A DNA stretch of 64,000 nucleotides from positions 496,001-560,000 of the forward strand of contig NZ_CP117439.1 in NCBI RefSeq assembly GCF_030687575.1, given 5' to 3'. This DNA is from Pseudomonas sp. FP2309 (GTDB lineage: Bacteria > Pseudomonadota > Gammaproteobacteria > Pseudomonadales > Pseudomonadaceae). Shown in pieces: positions 26,881 through 35,706 of this stretch; position 1 is the stretch's first letter; the number at the start of each line of letters is the position of its first letter. A model generated the notes under the pieces. The model was given only the letters and a program-made list of their open reading frames with translations. It was not told where the DNA came from and ran no database searches. Made by a program: the position numbers and the translations under genes.

Positions 26881-28896
26881 ATGTTCGCTCCTGCCAATCA
26901 AAGTGCCTTTACCCTGAACCTCGATGGGGTTGCCAGTGACCTCAAGGTCTACCGCTTCACCGGTACCGAGGCGCTCAGCCAGCCCTACTCTTTTGACCTC
27001 GAGCTGGTCGCAGAGCAGCCAGATCTTGACCTTGAAAGCCTGCTGCATCGCCAGGTGTACCTGGGTTTCGACGATCAGGGGCATGGCGTCGATGGCCTGG
27101 TCTACCGCATGGCGCAAGCTGATTCAGGGCGTCGACTGACGCGCTATCAGCTCACGCTTGTGCCGCAGCTGGCGTACTTGCAGCACAGCAGCCATCAGCG
27201 GATTTTCCAGCACAAAACGGTGCCGCAGATTATTGCGCGGGTGCTGGCGGGGCAGGGTATCCAGAGTGATCAGTTCGAATTTCGCCTGAGCGGCAATTAC
27301 CCGGAGCGCGAGTATTGCGTGCAGTTTGGCGAGACCGATCTGGCGTTCATTCAGCGCCTGTGTGCCGAGCTGGGGGTTCATTACCACTTTCAACATTCGC
27401 CCGAGGGGCATGTGCTGGTGTTTGGCGATGACCAGACCGTATTCGCCCAAGCGGATCAACCCACGCCCTACATGCCAGGCTCCGGAATGGTCGCCCAGGG
27501 CCCGGCGATCAAGCGCTTCGCCGTGCAATTGGCGACCCGTGCCACGGGAGTGAGCGCGCGCGATTACGATTGGCGCAAGCCAGGCCTGGAGCTGGAAGCT
27601 GGTGCGGGCGGCGAACAGGCGCCCGCGCTCAAGGAGCAGGTATATCCCGGTCACTTTTGCGATCGCTCGTACGGCAAATACGTTGCTCAACGGGGTTTGG
27701 AGCGGCACCGCAGTGACTATCAGACCGCCCGCGGCGAGAGCGATCAGCCTGCCGTGGGCAGTGGCCGGTTTCTCAGGTTGAGTGGGCATCCGCGTGAGCA
27801 GTGGAACGATTTGTGGCTGGTGACCCGCGTGACTCACGAGGGCAGGCAGCCCCAGGTGCTGGAAGAGGCTGTCACCGACGTTGCTGGTGGCGATTTTCGT
27901 CAGGGTTATCGCAACGAATTTATCGCGGCGCCGTGGGATGTGATCTTCCGGCCGCCCTTGCCAGAGCAGTCGCGTCCGAGGCTCTCGGGTTATCAAAACG
28001 CGGTGGTGACCGGCCCTGCCGACAGCGAAATTCATTGCGACGAGTACGGTCGGGTCAAGGTGCAACTGGCCTGGGACCGCACCGGCGAACGCAACGATCA
28101 TTCCAGTTGCTGGTTGCGGGTGGCCAGTGGTTGGGCCCACGACCGCTATGGCTCGGTGCTGATCCCCAGGGTTGGTATGGAAGTGCTGGTGGGGTTCGTG
28201 AACGGTGACATGGACATGCCGCTGGTGATGGCTTGCCTGCCCAATGCGGCGACCCCGGTGCCCCTCGACCTGCCGGCGGACAAGACCCGCAGTATCTTGC
28301 GCAGCCGGAGCAGCCCCGGTGGCGGCGGCTATAACGAGTTGCGTATCGAGGACCGCAAGGGCGCCGAAGAGATCTACCTGCGCGCCCAGCGCGATTGGAC
28401 CCAGCATGTATTGCATGATCAGCAGGTGCAGGTCGACAACAGGCGTAGCGTGAGGGTCGGCGGTGCGTCGCACCATGAGCTGCAGGGCGAAGAACAGCGC
28501 ATCACTCACGGCAATCGCCTGACCGAGCTCAAGAGGGACGATCACTTGATGGTGGGTGGTTCGCAACAGATGCGGGCTGGACGGACCATTCAAATTGGCG
28601 CGGGGCAAAGCATCGTTGTCGACGCGGGCGCCAGCGTAACGATCCAGGCTGGCGGGCAGTCGATCACACTGTCGGCGGCAGGTATTTTCAGCAGCGTACC
28701 GATTCAATTGGGGGGCGCCCCTGCACCTGTGGCGCCTGTGCTGGTGCCCGGTGTGAAGGAGAAACTGCTGGCGGTTATCCCCGCGCCATTGAGTCTGGTG
28801 CAAGTCGCCAGCCTCAAGCGCAGCGCGCCGTTCTGCGAAGAATGTGAGCGCTGTAAAAACGGGCAGTGCCATGCCCCCCATTCCAGTCAACCGTAA
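26881..28896 (+). CDS. Type VI secretion spike protein VgrG (orphan locus)
   Basis: 671 residues. The N-terminal gp27-like part (about 1-380) contains YCVQFGETDLAFIQRLCAEL and the gp5 OB-fold linker SEIHCDEYGRVKVQLAWDR with PRVGMEVLVGFVNGD. The C-terminal needle has the repeated-turn pattern ending about 620. The protein forms the trimeric tip of the T6SS tube and carries effectors. After the needle comes a short extension with four cysteines (C652, C655, C658, C663 in CEECERCKNGQC) that could bind metal. A DUF4123 adaptor follows after 15 bases, but no core T6SS genes, PAAR or effector gene are nearby, so this is an orphan vgrG island. Confidence 0.95.
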   Translation: MFAPANQSAFTLNLDGVASDLKVYRFTGTEALSQPYSFDLELVAEQPDLDLESLLHRQVYLGFDDQGHGVDGLVYRMAQADSGRRLTRYQLTLVPQLAYLQHSSHQRIFQHKTVPQIIARVLAGQGIQSDQFEFRLSGNYPEREYCVQFGETDLAFIQRLCAELGVHYHFQHSPEGHVLVFGDDQTVFAQADQPTPYMPGSGMVAQGPAIKRFAVQLATRATGVSARDYDWRKPGLELEAGAGGEQAPALKEQVYPGHFCDRSYGKYVAQRGLERHRSDYQTARGESDQPAVGSGRFLRLSGHPREQWNDLWLVTRVTHEGRQPQVLEEAVTDVAGGDFRQGYRNEFIAAPWDVIFRPPLPEQSRPRLSGYQNAVVTGPADSEIHCDEYGRVKVQLAWDRTGERNDHSSCWLRVASGWAHDRYGSVLIPRVGMEVLVGFVNGDMDMPLVMACLPNAATPVPLDLPADKTRSILRSRSSPGGGGYNELRIEDRKGAEEIYLRAQRDWTQHVLHDQQVQVDNRRSVRVGGASHHELQGEEQRITHGNRLTELKRDDHLMVGGSQQMRAGRTIQIGAGQSIVVDAGASVTIQAGGQSITLSAAGIFSSVPIQLGGAPAPVAPVLVPGVKEKLLAVIPAPLSLVQVASLKRSAPFCEECERCKNGQCHAPHSSQP

Positions 28897-28911
28897 AAGG
28901 AATTTACTTTG

Positions 28912-29643
28912 ATGCCTCAACCCATGACCCCCAGCGCCTGGTTCGCACAATCGCCTCTGCTTCCCGACGAGCAACTGTTTGTGGTGCTGAGCAGTGCCAG
29001 CGACGCTGGAGCGCTTGCCGCATGGCAAGCCGCGGCGACGTCAACGACAACGACACTCCGTTCGGTCTGGGCGCAGACGGCTTATGCAGAGTGGGATGAG
29101 GTCATGCCTTACGTGGGCATCGTTGAGGCCGGCAACGGATTTCTCGATTGGGTGGCAGCTACTGAGTGCACGGACTGGGGCTGGCTGGCGGTATCTTCCA
29201 GCCCGCTGGATACCGTGGTTGCTCACCTGCAAGGCATGACCAAGGTGCTGCTCCCTGATGGGCAGGCTGTGTTTTTGCGCTTCTGGGATGGCGCTCAGTT
29301 TCTGCCAATGGTGCAGAAACTGGGGGGCGAGGCGGGGGCTGTATTGCCGGTGTTCCAGCGTTACCTGATCAATGCTCAGCCGCTCACGGTGGCGACCACG
29401 CCGGTCGCGACCGCCAAAGCGAGCCCCTGGTGGCGAGTGCCTGCTCCGCTGCTGACACACCTCGCCGAGCAATCACCGCAAACCTTGATCGAAAATCTGC
29501 TGCAGTGGCTCGAAGAACAGCGCCCGGATCTCCACGCTGCGTTCTCGCCGGCGACCTTGCGGCACAAGGTCGCCTATTTCGCCCGTGGGGCGGACGTCAG
29601 CCATGAAGCGCTGACCGATTACCTGACCTCAGAGCTCAGTTGA
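28912..29643 (+). CDS. DUF4123 T6SS effector adaptor (Tap/TEC family)
   Basis: 243 residues. The N-terminal DUF4123 domain (about 20-145) shows YVGIVEAGNGFLDW and LPDGQAVFLRFWDGAQFLPM, as in adaptors that load an effector on their cognate VgrG. A C-terminal helical part (VPAPLLTHLAEQSPQTLIEN) is typical. The ATG after AAAGGAA is chosen; a TTG one codon earlier is possible. Normally an effector and immunity gene follow, but here the next gene is metY on the other strand, overlapping this gene's end by 15 bases. Confidence 0.85.
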   Translation: MPQPMTPSAWFAQSPLLPDEQLFVVLSSASDAGALAAWQAAATSTTTTLRSVWAQTAYAEWDEVMPYVGIVEAGNGFLDWVAATECTDWGWLAVSSSPLDTVVAHLQGMTKVLLPDGQAVFLRFWDGAQFLPMVQKLGGEAGAVLPVFQRYLINAQPLTVATTPVATAKASPWWRVPAPLLTHLAEQSPQTLIENLLQWLEEQRPDLHAAFSPATLRHKVAYFARGADVSHEALTDYLTSELS

Positions 29644-30906
29644 GCCTAGCGCCTGTTGCAAATCGTCGATGAGGTCCTCAATCGCCTCGATGCCTACTGA
29701 GAGCCGGATCATCTCCGGCTTCACGCCGGCTTTGGCCTGCTCCTGCTCGTTCATCTGCCGATGGGTGGTGGACGCGGGGTGGCAGGCCAGGGACTTGGCG
29801 TCGCCGATGTTCACCAGACGCTTGAAGATTTGCAGCGCGTCGTAGAAGCGCACACCGGCCTCGTAGCCGCCCTTCAAGCCAAATGACAGGATGGCTGACG
29901 GTTTGCCTCCCATGTATTTATGCGCCAAGGCGTGATGCGGATGGTCTGCAAGCCCGGCGTAGCTGACCCATTCCACCTCGGCATGACGTTGTAGAAACTG
30001 CGCGACTTTCAGGGCGTTTTCGGTGTGGCGTTCCATGCGCAAAGCCAGGGTTTCCAGGCCTTGCAGCAGCAGGAAGGCGTTCATCGGTGCCAGCGCTGCG
30101 CCGGTGTTGCGCAGCGGCACGGTACGGGCGCGGGCGATGAAGGCGGCGGGGCCGAATTTTTCGGTGTAGACCACGCCGTGATAGGCCGGCTCAGGATTGT
30201 TGAGGCCGGGGAATTTCTCCGGGTGTTGGGTCCAGGGGAAGGTGCCGCTGTCGACGATCACACCGCCCAGGGAGTTGCCATGGCCGCCGATGTATTTAGT
30301 GACCGAATGCACAACGATGTCGGCGCCGAACTGGATCGGTTTGCACAGGATCGGTGTGGCCACGGTGTTGTCCACCATCAGTGGCACGCCATGGGCATGG
30401 GCGACGTCCGCCAGGGCCTGGATGTCGATGATGTTGCCTGCCGGATTGCCGATGCTTTCGCAGTAAACCAGCTTGGTGTTCCCGTCGATCAGCTCGTCAA
30501 TGGCGGCGGCAGAGTCGTCCCGGGCAAAGCGCACATCGACACCAAAGCTCGGCAGCAAATGTGCGAACAGCGTGTAGGTGCCGCCATAGAGTTGCGGGGT
30601 GGTGACGATGTTGTCGCCGGCGCGGGTGAGGGTCTGGATCGCGTAGTGGATCGCCGCGCTGCCGGCCGATACGGCCAGGGCCGCAATCCCGCCTTCGAGG
30701 GCGGCCAGGCGTTGCTCCAGCACATCGTTGGTGGGGTTCATGATGCGCGTGTAGATATTGCCGGGCACGTCAAGGTTAAACAGGTCGGCGCCGTGCTGGG
30801 CATTATCGAATTCGAAGGCGACGTTCTGGTAGATCGGCACCGCGACGGCTTTGGTGGTTGGATCCGACTTGAAGCCGTGGTGCAGCGCGATGGTGGCGTC
30901 TTTCAT
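29629..30906 (-). CDS. metY: O-acetylhomoserine sulfhydrylase (aminocarboxypropyltransferase)
   Basis: 425-residue PLP enzyme of the Cys/Met metabolism family, making homocysteine (or methionine) from O-acetylhomoserine and sulfide (or methanethiol). The PLP lysine is Lys204 in HSVTKYIGGHG. NIYTRIMNPTNDVLEQRLAA, VSAGSAAIHYAI and TPQLYGGTYTLF mark the MetY branch rather than MetB/MetZ, as does the length. I chose the ATG of MKDATIALHH; an upstream frame would add a poorly conserved stretch. It is convergent with and slightly overlaps the DUF4123 gene and diverges from rlmJ; nothing regulatory stands out in the 175 bases between metY and rlmJ. Confidence 0.94.
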   Translation of the reverse strand: MKDATIALHHGFKSDPTTKAVAVPIYQNVAFEFDNAQHGADLFNLDVPGNIYTRIMNPTNDVLEQRLAALEGGIAALAVSAGSAAIHYAIQTLTRAGDNIVTTPQLYGGTYTLFAHLLPSFGVDVRFARDDSAAAIDELIDGNTKLVYCESIGNPAGNIIDIQALADVAHAHGVPLMVDNTVATPILCKPIQFGADIVVHSVTKYIGGHGNSLGGVIVDSGTFPWTQHPEKFPGLNNPEPAYHGVVYTEKFGPAAFIARARTVPLRNTGAALAPMNAFLLLQGLETLALRMERHTENALKVAQFLQRHAEVEWVSYAGLADHPHHALAHKYMGGKPSAILSFGLKGGYEAGVRFYDALQIFKRLVNIGDAKSLACHPASTTHRQMNEQEQAKAGVKPEMIRLSVGIEAIEDLIDDLQQALGSTEL

Positions 30907-31081
30907 GATTGTTATTGACCTCCCTGGAGATGTGGACCGCCACAATAAATCCGCCCTGGCGTCAGCATTTAGATTTTTTTCAGCCTGCGTCCTGCGTTTA
31001 CGGCATAAGCAGCACCCGACACGCAGCCCTGCACCTTTGCCTGTGTAGAAGGTAAACTTCGCCCCCTGCGCAGGAGCAACC

Positions 31082-31918
31082 ATGAATTATCGTCACGCCT
31101 TTCACGCCGGCAACCACGCCGATGTCTTCAAACACCTGACCTTGACCCGCCTCATCGCCCTGATGTCGCGCAAGGAGCAGCCGTTCGCCTACCTCGACAC
31201 CCATGCCGGGATCGGTTTGTACGACCTGCAAGGCGACCAGGCCAACCGCACCGGTGAGTACCTGGAGGGCATTGCGCGCCTGTGGGGCGAAAACGATCTG
31301 CCGCCATTGACCGCCGATTACATGCGCGTGCTGCATGAGATGAATCCGGATGGCCAGCTGCGTTACTACCCCGGCTCACCGGAACTGGCCCGGCGCCTCA
31401 CACGTCCGCAGGACCGCGTGTTGCTTAATGAGAAACACCCGGAAGACGGCGTGTTGCTCAAGGACAATATGAAGGGGGACCGTCGGGTCAAGGTGCACTT
31501 GGGCGAAGGCTGGCATGTACCGCGTGCCCTGCTGCCAGTGCCGGAAAAACGCGCCTTGATGCTGATCGACCCGCCGTTCGAAAAGCTCGATGAAATGCAG
31601 CGCTGTGCCGCCTCCCTAAAGGAAGCGGTCAGCCGCATGCGCCAGACCGTTGCGGCCATTTGGTACCCGGTAAAAGATCAGCGCATGCTGCGTCGCTTCT
31701 ATCAGGACCTGGCCGGTACCGGCGCGCCGAAACTGTTACGCGTGGAACTGCTGGTGCATCCGTTGGACACGCCCAATACCCTGACTGGCTCGGGCCTGGC
31801 GATTGCCAACCCGCCGTGGGGCTTGGAGGAAGAGTTGCGCGAGTTGCTGCCGTGGCTGTCCAAGAAGCTTGGTCAGACCCAGGGCGGGTGGCAGATGGAT
31901 TGGCTCATTGCTGAGTAG
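31082..31918 (+). CDS. rlmJ: 23S rRNA (adenine2030-N6)-methyltransferase RlmJ
   Basis: 278-residue SAM-dependent methyltransferase. The N-terminus MNYRHAFHAGNHADVFKHL is the family signature. LDTHAGIGLYDL is the SAM-binding motif and LIDPPFEK the N6-methyltransferase catalytic DPPF motif. It methylates A2030 of 23S rRNA during assembly. AGGAG six bases before the ATG fixes the start. It is monocistronic, convergent with msrA, with a palindromic element between them. Confidence 0.97.
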   Translation: MNYRHAFHAGNHADVFKHLTLTRLIALMSRKEQPFAYLDTHAGIGLYDLQGDQANRTGEYLEGIARLWGENDLPPLTADYMRVLHEMNPDGQLRYYPGSPELARRLTRPQDRVLLNEKHPEDGVLLKDNMKGDRRVKVHLGEGWHVPRALLPVPEKRALMLIDPPFEKLDEMQRCAASLKEAVSRMRQTVAAIWYPVKDQRMLRRFYQDLAGTGAPKLLRVELLVHPLDTPNTLTGSGLAIANPPWGLEEELRELLPWLSKKLGQTQGGWQMDWLIAE

Positions 31919-31928
31919 TTGCAAGCTA

Positions 31929-31969
31929 CAAGCTGCAAGAAAAGCGTTCCAGCGCTTACTTGCAGCTTG
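31929..31969. repeat. Intergenic AAGCTGCAAG palindrome between rlmJ and msrA
   Basis: CAAGCTGCAAG (31929-31939) and CTTGCAGCTTG (31959-31969) form a perfect 11-bp stem; inside it AAGCG/CGCTT pair again. The core is identical to that of the element after putA, and it lies between convergent genes, consistent with a bidirectional terminator-like repeat. Confidence 0.65.
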
Positions 31970-31988
31970 AAACTCAAAGCTCCGATCC

Positions 31989-32636
31989 TCAGATCGGACA
32001 CGTCACGCCGGTACCACCGATCCCGCAGTAGCCCTGCGGGTTCTTTGCCAGGTACTGCTGGTGATACGCCTCGGCGAAGTACACCGTCGGGGCTTCTGCG
32101 ATTTCAGTGGTGATCGTGCCCAGGTCAGCCTTGTTCAGCGCTTGCTGATACGCCTCGGCACTGGCCTTCGCCGCGTCCAATTGCTCAGGCGTGGTGGCAT
32201 AAATCACCGAACGGTATTGGGTGCCGATGTCGTTGCCCTGGCGCATGCCCTGGGTCGGGTTGTGCAATTCCCAGAACATCTTCAGCAGGTCTTCGTATTT
32301 CACCTTGGCCTGGTCATACACCACCAGCACCACTTCGCTGTGGCCGGTCAGGCCCGAGCAGACTTCTTCGTACGTCGGGTTCGGCGTGAAACCGCCGGCG
32401 TAACCGACCACTGTGCTGACCACGCCATCGCGCTGCCAGAACTTGCGCTCCGCACCCCAGAAGCAACCCAGGCCGAAGATCGCGAAGCCGACGTCGTCGA
32501 GGAACGGCCCCAGCAGGGGGTTGCCGTTGACGAAGTGTGTCTCTGGCAGGGTCATAGGGGTTTCACGACCCGGCAACGCTTGTTCTTGAGTAGGCAGCAC
32601 GTTTTTGTTCACCAGAATTTCCGAGCGCAAGACCAT
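31989..32636 (-). CDS. msrA: Peptide methionine (S)-S-oxide reductase MsrA
   Basis: 215 residues. The catalytic cysteine is Cys58 in [14 protein letters not shown], with GYAGG(F)[12 protein letters not shown] following and the resolving-cysteine tail [14 protein letters not shown]. It repairs methionine-S-sulfoxide in proteins using thioredoxin. Next to dipA and aceEF, as in P. aeruginosa. An N-terminal extension of about 48 residues before the fold is normal for MsrA of this type. Confidence 0.97.
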   Translation of the reverse strand: MVLRSEILVNKNVLPTQEQALPGRETPMTLPETHFVNGNPLLGPFLDDVGFAIFGLGCFWGAERKFWQRDGVVSTVVGYAGGFTPNPTYEEVCSGLTGHSEVVLVVYDQAKVKYEDLLKMFWELHNPTQGMRQGNDIGTQYRSVIYATTPEQLDAAKASAEAYQQALNKADLGTITTEIAEAPTVYFAEAYHQQYLAKNPQGYCGIGGTGVTCPI

Positions 32637-32709
32637 GAACAGTCCTCTCGTCAGGTTGAGTTAGCGGTAAAGATTCAGACAGCCAGTGTGCCCGAGTGAT
32701 ACGCGGATG

Positions 32710-35403
32710 TCAGGCGATCGGCCCACGCGGGTAGCGTTTGAGCATCGTCAACAGCTCTGCACCGGGGATTGGTCGGTCGAACAGGTAGCCCTGACCCACG
32801 TCGCAACGGTGCCGGCGCAGGAACGCCAGTTGCTCTGCGGTCTCGATGCCTTCGGCCACCACCTTGAGCTTGAGGTTGTGGGCCATGGCGATCACGGCCG
32901 AGGTGATTTCCATGTCGTCCTGATTGTCCGGGATCTCGTGGATAAAGCTGCGATCGATCTTGATGATGTCGATGGGGAATTTTTTCAGGTAGCTCAGCGA
33001 CGAGTAGCCGGTGCCGAAGTCGTCCATGGCCAGCGTCAGGCCGAAGCTCTTGAGCTGGTCCAGTTGCAGGCGCGTGTCTTCAGTGGCTTCCAGCAGCAGG
33101 CCTTCGGTCAGCTCCAGTTCGAGCAGGTTGGCCGGCAACTGCTCTTCCTTGAGGATGGTGGCGATCGAGGCCACCAGGTCCGGGTCGGAGAACTGCTTGG
33201 GCGACAGGTTGATGGCCACCTGCAGGTTGCCCATGCCGGCCGCGCTCAGTTGTTTGCTCATACGGCAGGCCTGGCGTGCAATCCATTTGCCGATGGGGAT
33301 GATCAGCCCGGTCTCTTCGGCCACGCTGATGAACTGATCGGGGCGGATCATGCCCTTTTCCGGATGGTTCCAGCGCAACAGCGCTTCCATGCCCAGCAAG
33401 CGCCCGCTCCGCAGGCACAGCTTGGGTTGGTAGAACACATCCAGTTCGTTCTGGGTCAGGGCGCGGCGCAGGTTGTTTTCCACGAACAGCTTGTAGCTGG
33501 CTTCGGCGTTGAGCGCTTCGGTGAATACCTGCACCTGGTGTTTGCCGTTGGCCTTGGCTTTATGCAGCGCAAGGCCGGCGTTGCGCATCAGGGTTTGCGG
33601 GTCGCGACCATGCAGGGGCGCGCAGGCCAGGCCCACGGAGCCTGTGACGCTGATCAACTGGTTGTCGACGAACATCGGCTTGTCGAGCGTTGCAAGCAGT
33701 TGGCTGGCGACCTGTTGGCCGCTCTCCAGATCGGTGTCGTCGAGCAACACCGCAAATTCGTTACTGGCAAAGCGCGCCAGGCTACCGCCGGCACTGAGGC
33801 TGTTGCGCAGGCGCCGCGCCAGGCTGATCAGCAGTTTGTCGCCGGTCTGGTGGCCGAGGCTGTCGTTGATGCGCTTGAAATTGTCGATGTCCACCAGCAG
33901 CAGGCTGATCGGGCTGTCGCTGTCGCGGGCAAAGCGTTCGTCGAGGTTGCGGATAAACGCCGGACGGTTGCCCAGATTGGTCAGGTTGTCGGTGTAGGCC
34001 AGGCGCTCGATGCGCTGCTGCGCCAGCTTGGTCTGGGTGATGTCTTCGTAGATGCCGATGTAGTGCGTCAGTTCACGGTTGTCGCCGTACACCTTGGAGA
34101 TCGACAACTGGCCCCAATAGGGTTCGAGGTTTTTGCGCCGGCTTTTGAATTCGCCCTGCCAACTGTTGCTCTTGGCCAGGCTCGACGGCGCGTCAAAGAG
34201 CAATTCGCTGAGGTTCTCCAGTGCCGGTAATTGCGCCAGGCGATGACCGTGGACCTCTTCGGCGCTGTACTGGGTGATCGCGGTAAAGCTGGGGTTGACG
34301 TACTCCACCACGCCGTCGCAATTGACCAGCAAAAAGGCGTTGGCGCTTTGCTCCACCGCGCGCTGAAACAGATGCAGGGCGTTGGTGGCGGTACGGCGGT
34401 TGTGATTGTTGATCACTTGCGCGAACTGGTCTGCCAGCTCACCGGCAAAGGCGATCTCGTCGGCCTGCCACACGCGCGAGCTGCCGCCCTGCTCCAGACA
34501 GAGCACGCCGACCACTTGGCCATCGACGCGGATACTCGCATCGAGCATGGCATGGATATCTTTGGCGCGCAGATTCTCGGCCATTTCGCGGGTGCGCGGA
34601 TCGCGCATGGCATTGTTGGCGTCGATGGCACGGCTGGTGTGCAAGGCTTCCAGGTAATCCGGGAAACAACTGGCATCGATGGGGTCGGGCAGATAGTGCT
34701 TCTGGTCGCCGCGGTGATAGGCCGAGATTGGCACCAGGCGCTGGCCTTCGAGGTTCCAGATGCTGGCGCAGTCGAGTTGGTAGATGTCGCAGGCACTGCG
34801 GGTAATCAGCTCGGCCGCTTCTTGCAATGAGTTATTGGCGGTGTAGCGTTGGCGGGCCAGCAGCAGGATCAACGCCTGTTGGGCGCTCACCCGCTCCAGG
34901 TGCTGCAGCTGTTCCTGCTGCGCGCGCTGGTTGAGCTCCAGGGCGATTTGCAGGCGACTGTTCTGGTTCTCCAGGTCTGCCGTTGGCGCGGTGGGCGCGA
35001 TTTCGCTGAACAGGCCATCCACCACCATCAGGTAGCCCCGCAGCAGATGGCGATTGTGTTGTTTGTAGGCCTCGCCCATTTCCAGCAGGCTCAGGGGGCC
35101 GTCGCTGGTGTGCAGGGTATAGCGCACCAGGTAATGAGGGCTCTGGGTCAGTTGCTGCTGGATGGTGTCGTGCAGTTGATAACGCGCCTGGGGTTCCATC
35201 AGGCTGGCATAGGGGGTGCCGAGCAAGGCGCACAGCTCGACCGCCGGCAGGCCGAATTGGCGCTCGCAGTTGGGGTCGAGGTAAAGCAGGGACCAGCTTG
35301 CCTCATTAAGCCGCTCGAAACGCAGCATACCGAGGCGCGAAGGCACCGGTAACTGCGTCACTACCTCGGCCGCCATTCGGGCGACATCGGGTTGGCTTTT
35401 CAT
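32710..35403 (-). CDS. dipA: Cyclic-di-GMP phosphodiesterase DipA (PAS-GAF-PAS-GGDEF-EAL)
   Basis: 897 residues. A PAS-like domain covers about 20-135, a coiled coil 145-185, GAF about 190-335, PAS about 345-465, GGDEF about 470-640 and EAL about 650-890. The GGDEF signature is degenerate, SNEF at 547-550, so cyclase activity is unlikely. The EAL domain is intact: EALLRW at 673-678 and DDFGTGYSSL from 794. P. aeruginosa DipA, which lowers c-di-GMP and promotes biofilm dispersion, has the same design and neighbours (msrA, aceF). A single gene with its own start after a 300-base gap from aceF; no membrane span, so a cytoplasmic sensor. Confidence 0.94.
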   Translation of the reverse strand: MKSQPDVARMAAEVVTQLPVPSRLGMLRFERLNEASWSLLYLDPNCERQFGLPAVELCALLGTPYASLMEPQARYQLHDTIQQQLTQSPHYLVRYTLHTSDGPLSLLEMGEAYKQHNRHLLRGYLMVVDGLFSEIAPTAPTADLENQNSRLQIALELNQRAQQEQLQHLERVSAQQALILLLARQRYTANNSLQEAAELITRSACDIYQLDCASIWNLEGQRLVPISAYHRGDQKHYLPDPIDASCFPDYLEALHTSRAIDANNAMRDPRTREMAENLRAKDIHAMLDASIRVDGQVVGVLCLEQGGSSRVWQADEIAFAGELADQFAQVINNHNRRTATNALHLFQRAVEQSANAFLLVNCDGVVEYVNPSFTAITQYSAEEVHGHRLAQLPALENLSELLFDAPSSLAKSNSWQGEFKSRRKNLEPYWGQLSISKVYGDNRELTHYIGIYEDITQTKLAQQRIERLAYTDNLTNLGNRPAFIRNLDERFARDSDSPISLLLVDIDNFKRINDSLGHQTGDKLLISLARRLRNSLSAGGSLARFASNEFAVLLDDTDLESGQQVASQLLATLDKPMFVDNQLISVTGSVGLACAPLHGRDPQTLMRNAGLALHKAKANGKHQVQVFTEALNAEASYKLFVENNLRRALTQNELDVFYQPKLCLRSGRLLGMEALLRWNHPEKGMIRPDQFISVAEETGLIIPIGKWIARQACRMSKQLSAAGMGNLQVAINLSPKQFSDPDLVASIATILKEEQLPANLLELELTEGLLLEATEDTRLQLDQLKSFGLTLAMDDFGTGYSSLSYLKKFPIDIIKIDRSFIHEIPDNQDDMEITSAVIAMAHNLKLKVVAEGIETAEQLAFLRRHRCDVGQGYLFDRPIPGAELLTMLKRYPRGPIA

Positions 35404-35706
35404 GGGGGGAACTCACTTGAAATAACGCACACGGCGCCGGGCTCGCGCCCTCTTTTCTGTTGCCTGCGGCAAGGTTGCATCATGCAGCACAGACTGACAA
35501 GAGAGGATGAAGGCTAAGTGCTATAAGGGTGTTATCGGCAGCACGAGGGATTTCTGTAGGTGCGCTGACAGAAGGTGTACAAACCTGTCCTATATGTACA
35601 GAAAAGCAAAAAAAGCCCCGCCAAATTGACGGGGTTGAGGTACGAGCGTGGCGCTCGGAAATCGGTTGAGCCAGGCCTCCCCGGTGAAGGGGAGACCTGC
35701 TCTGGC
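35404..35706. other. dipA upstream region and aceF downstream region
   Basis: No gene is seen. The left two-thirds, 35404 to about 35604, must hold the dipA promoter; I see no clear sigma-70 boxes. The right part contains the aceEF terminator, listed separately, and then 70 bases to the aceF stop. Confidence 0.4.
35605..35634 (-). terminator. Intrinsic terminator of aceEF
   Basis: Reading the minus strand, CCCCG pairs with CGGGG (35616-35620 and 35630-35634) and is followed by GC and a run of seven T residues. It lies about 73 bases beyond the aceF stop. Confidence 0.8.
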
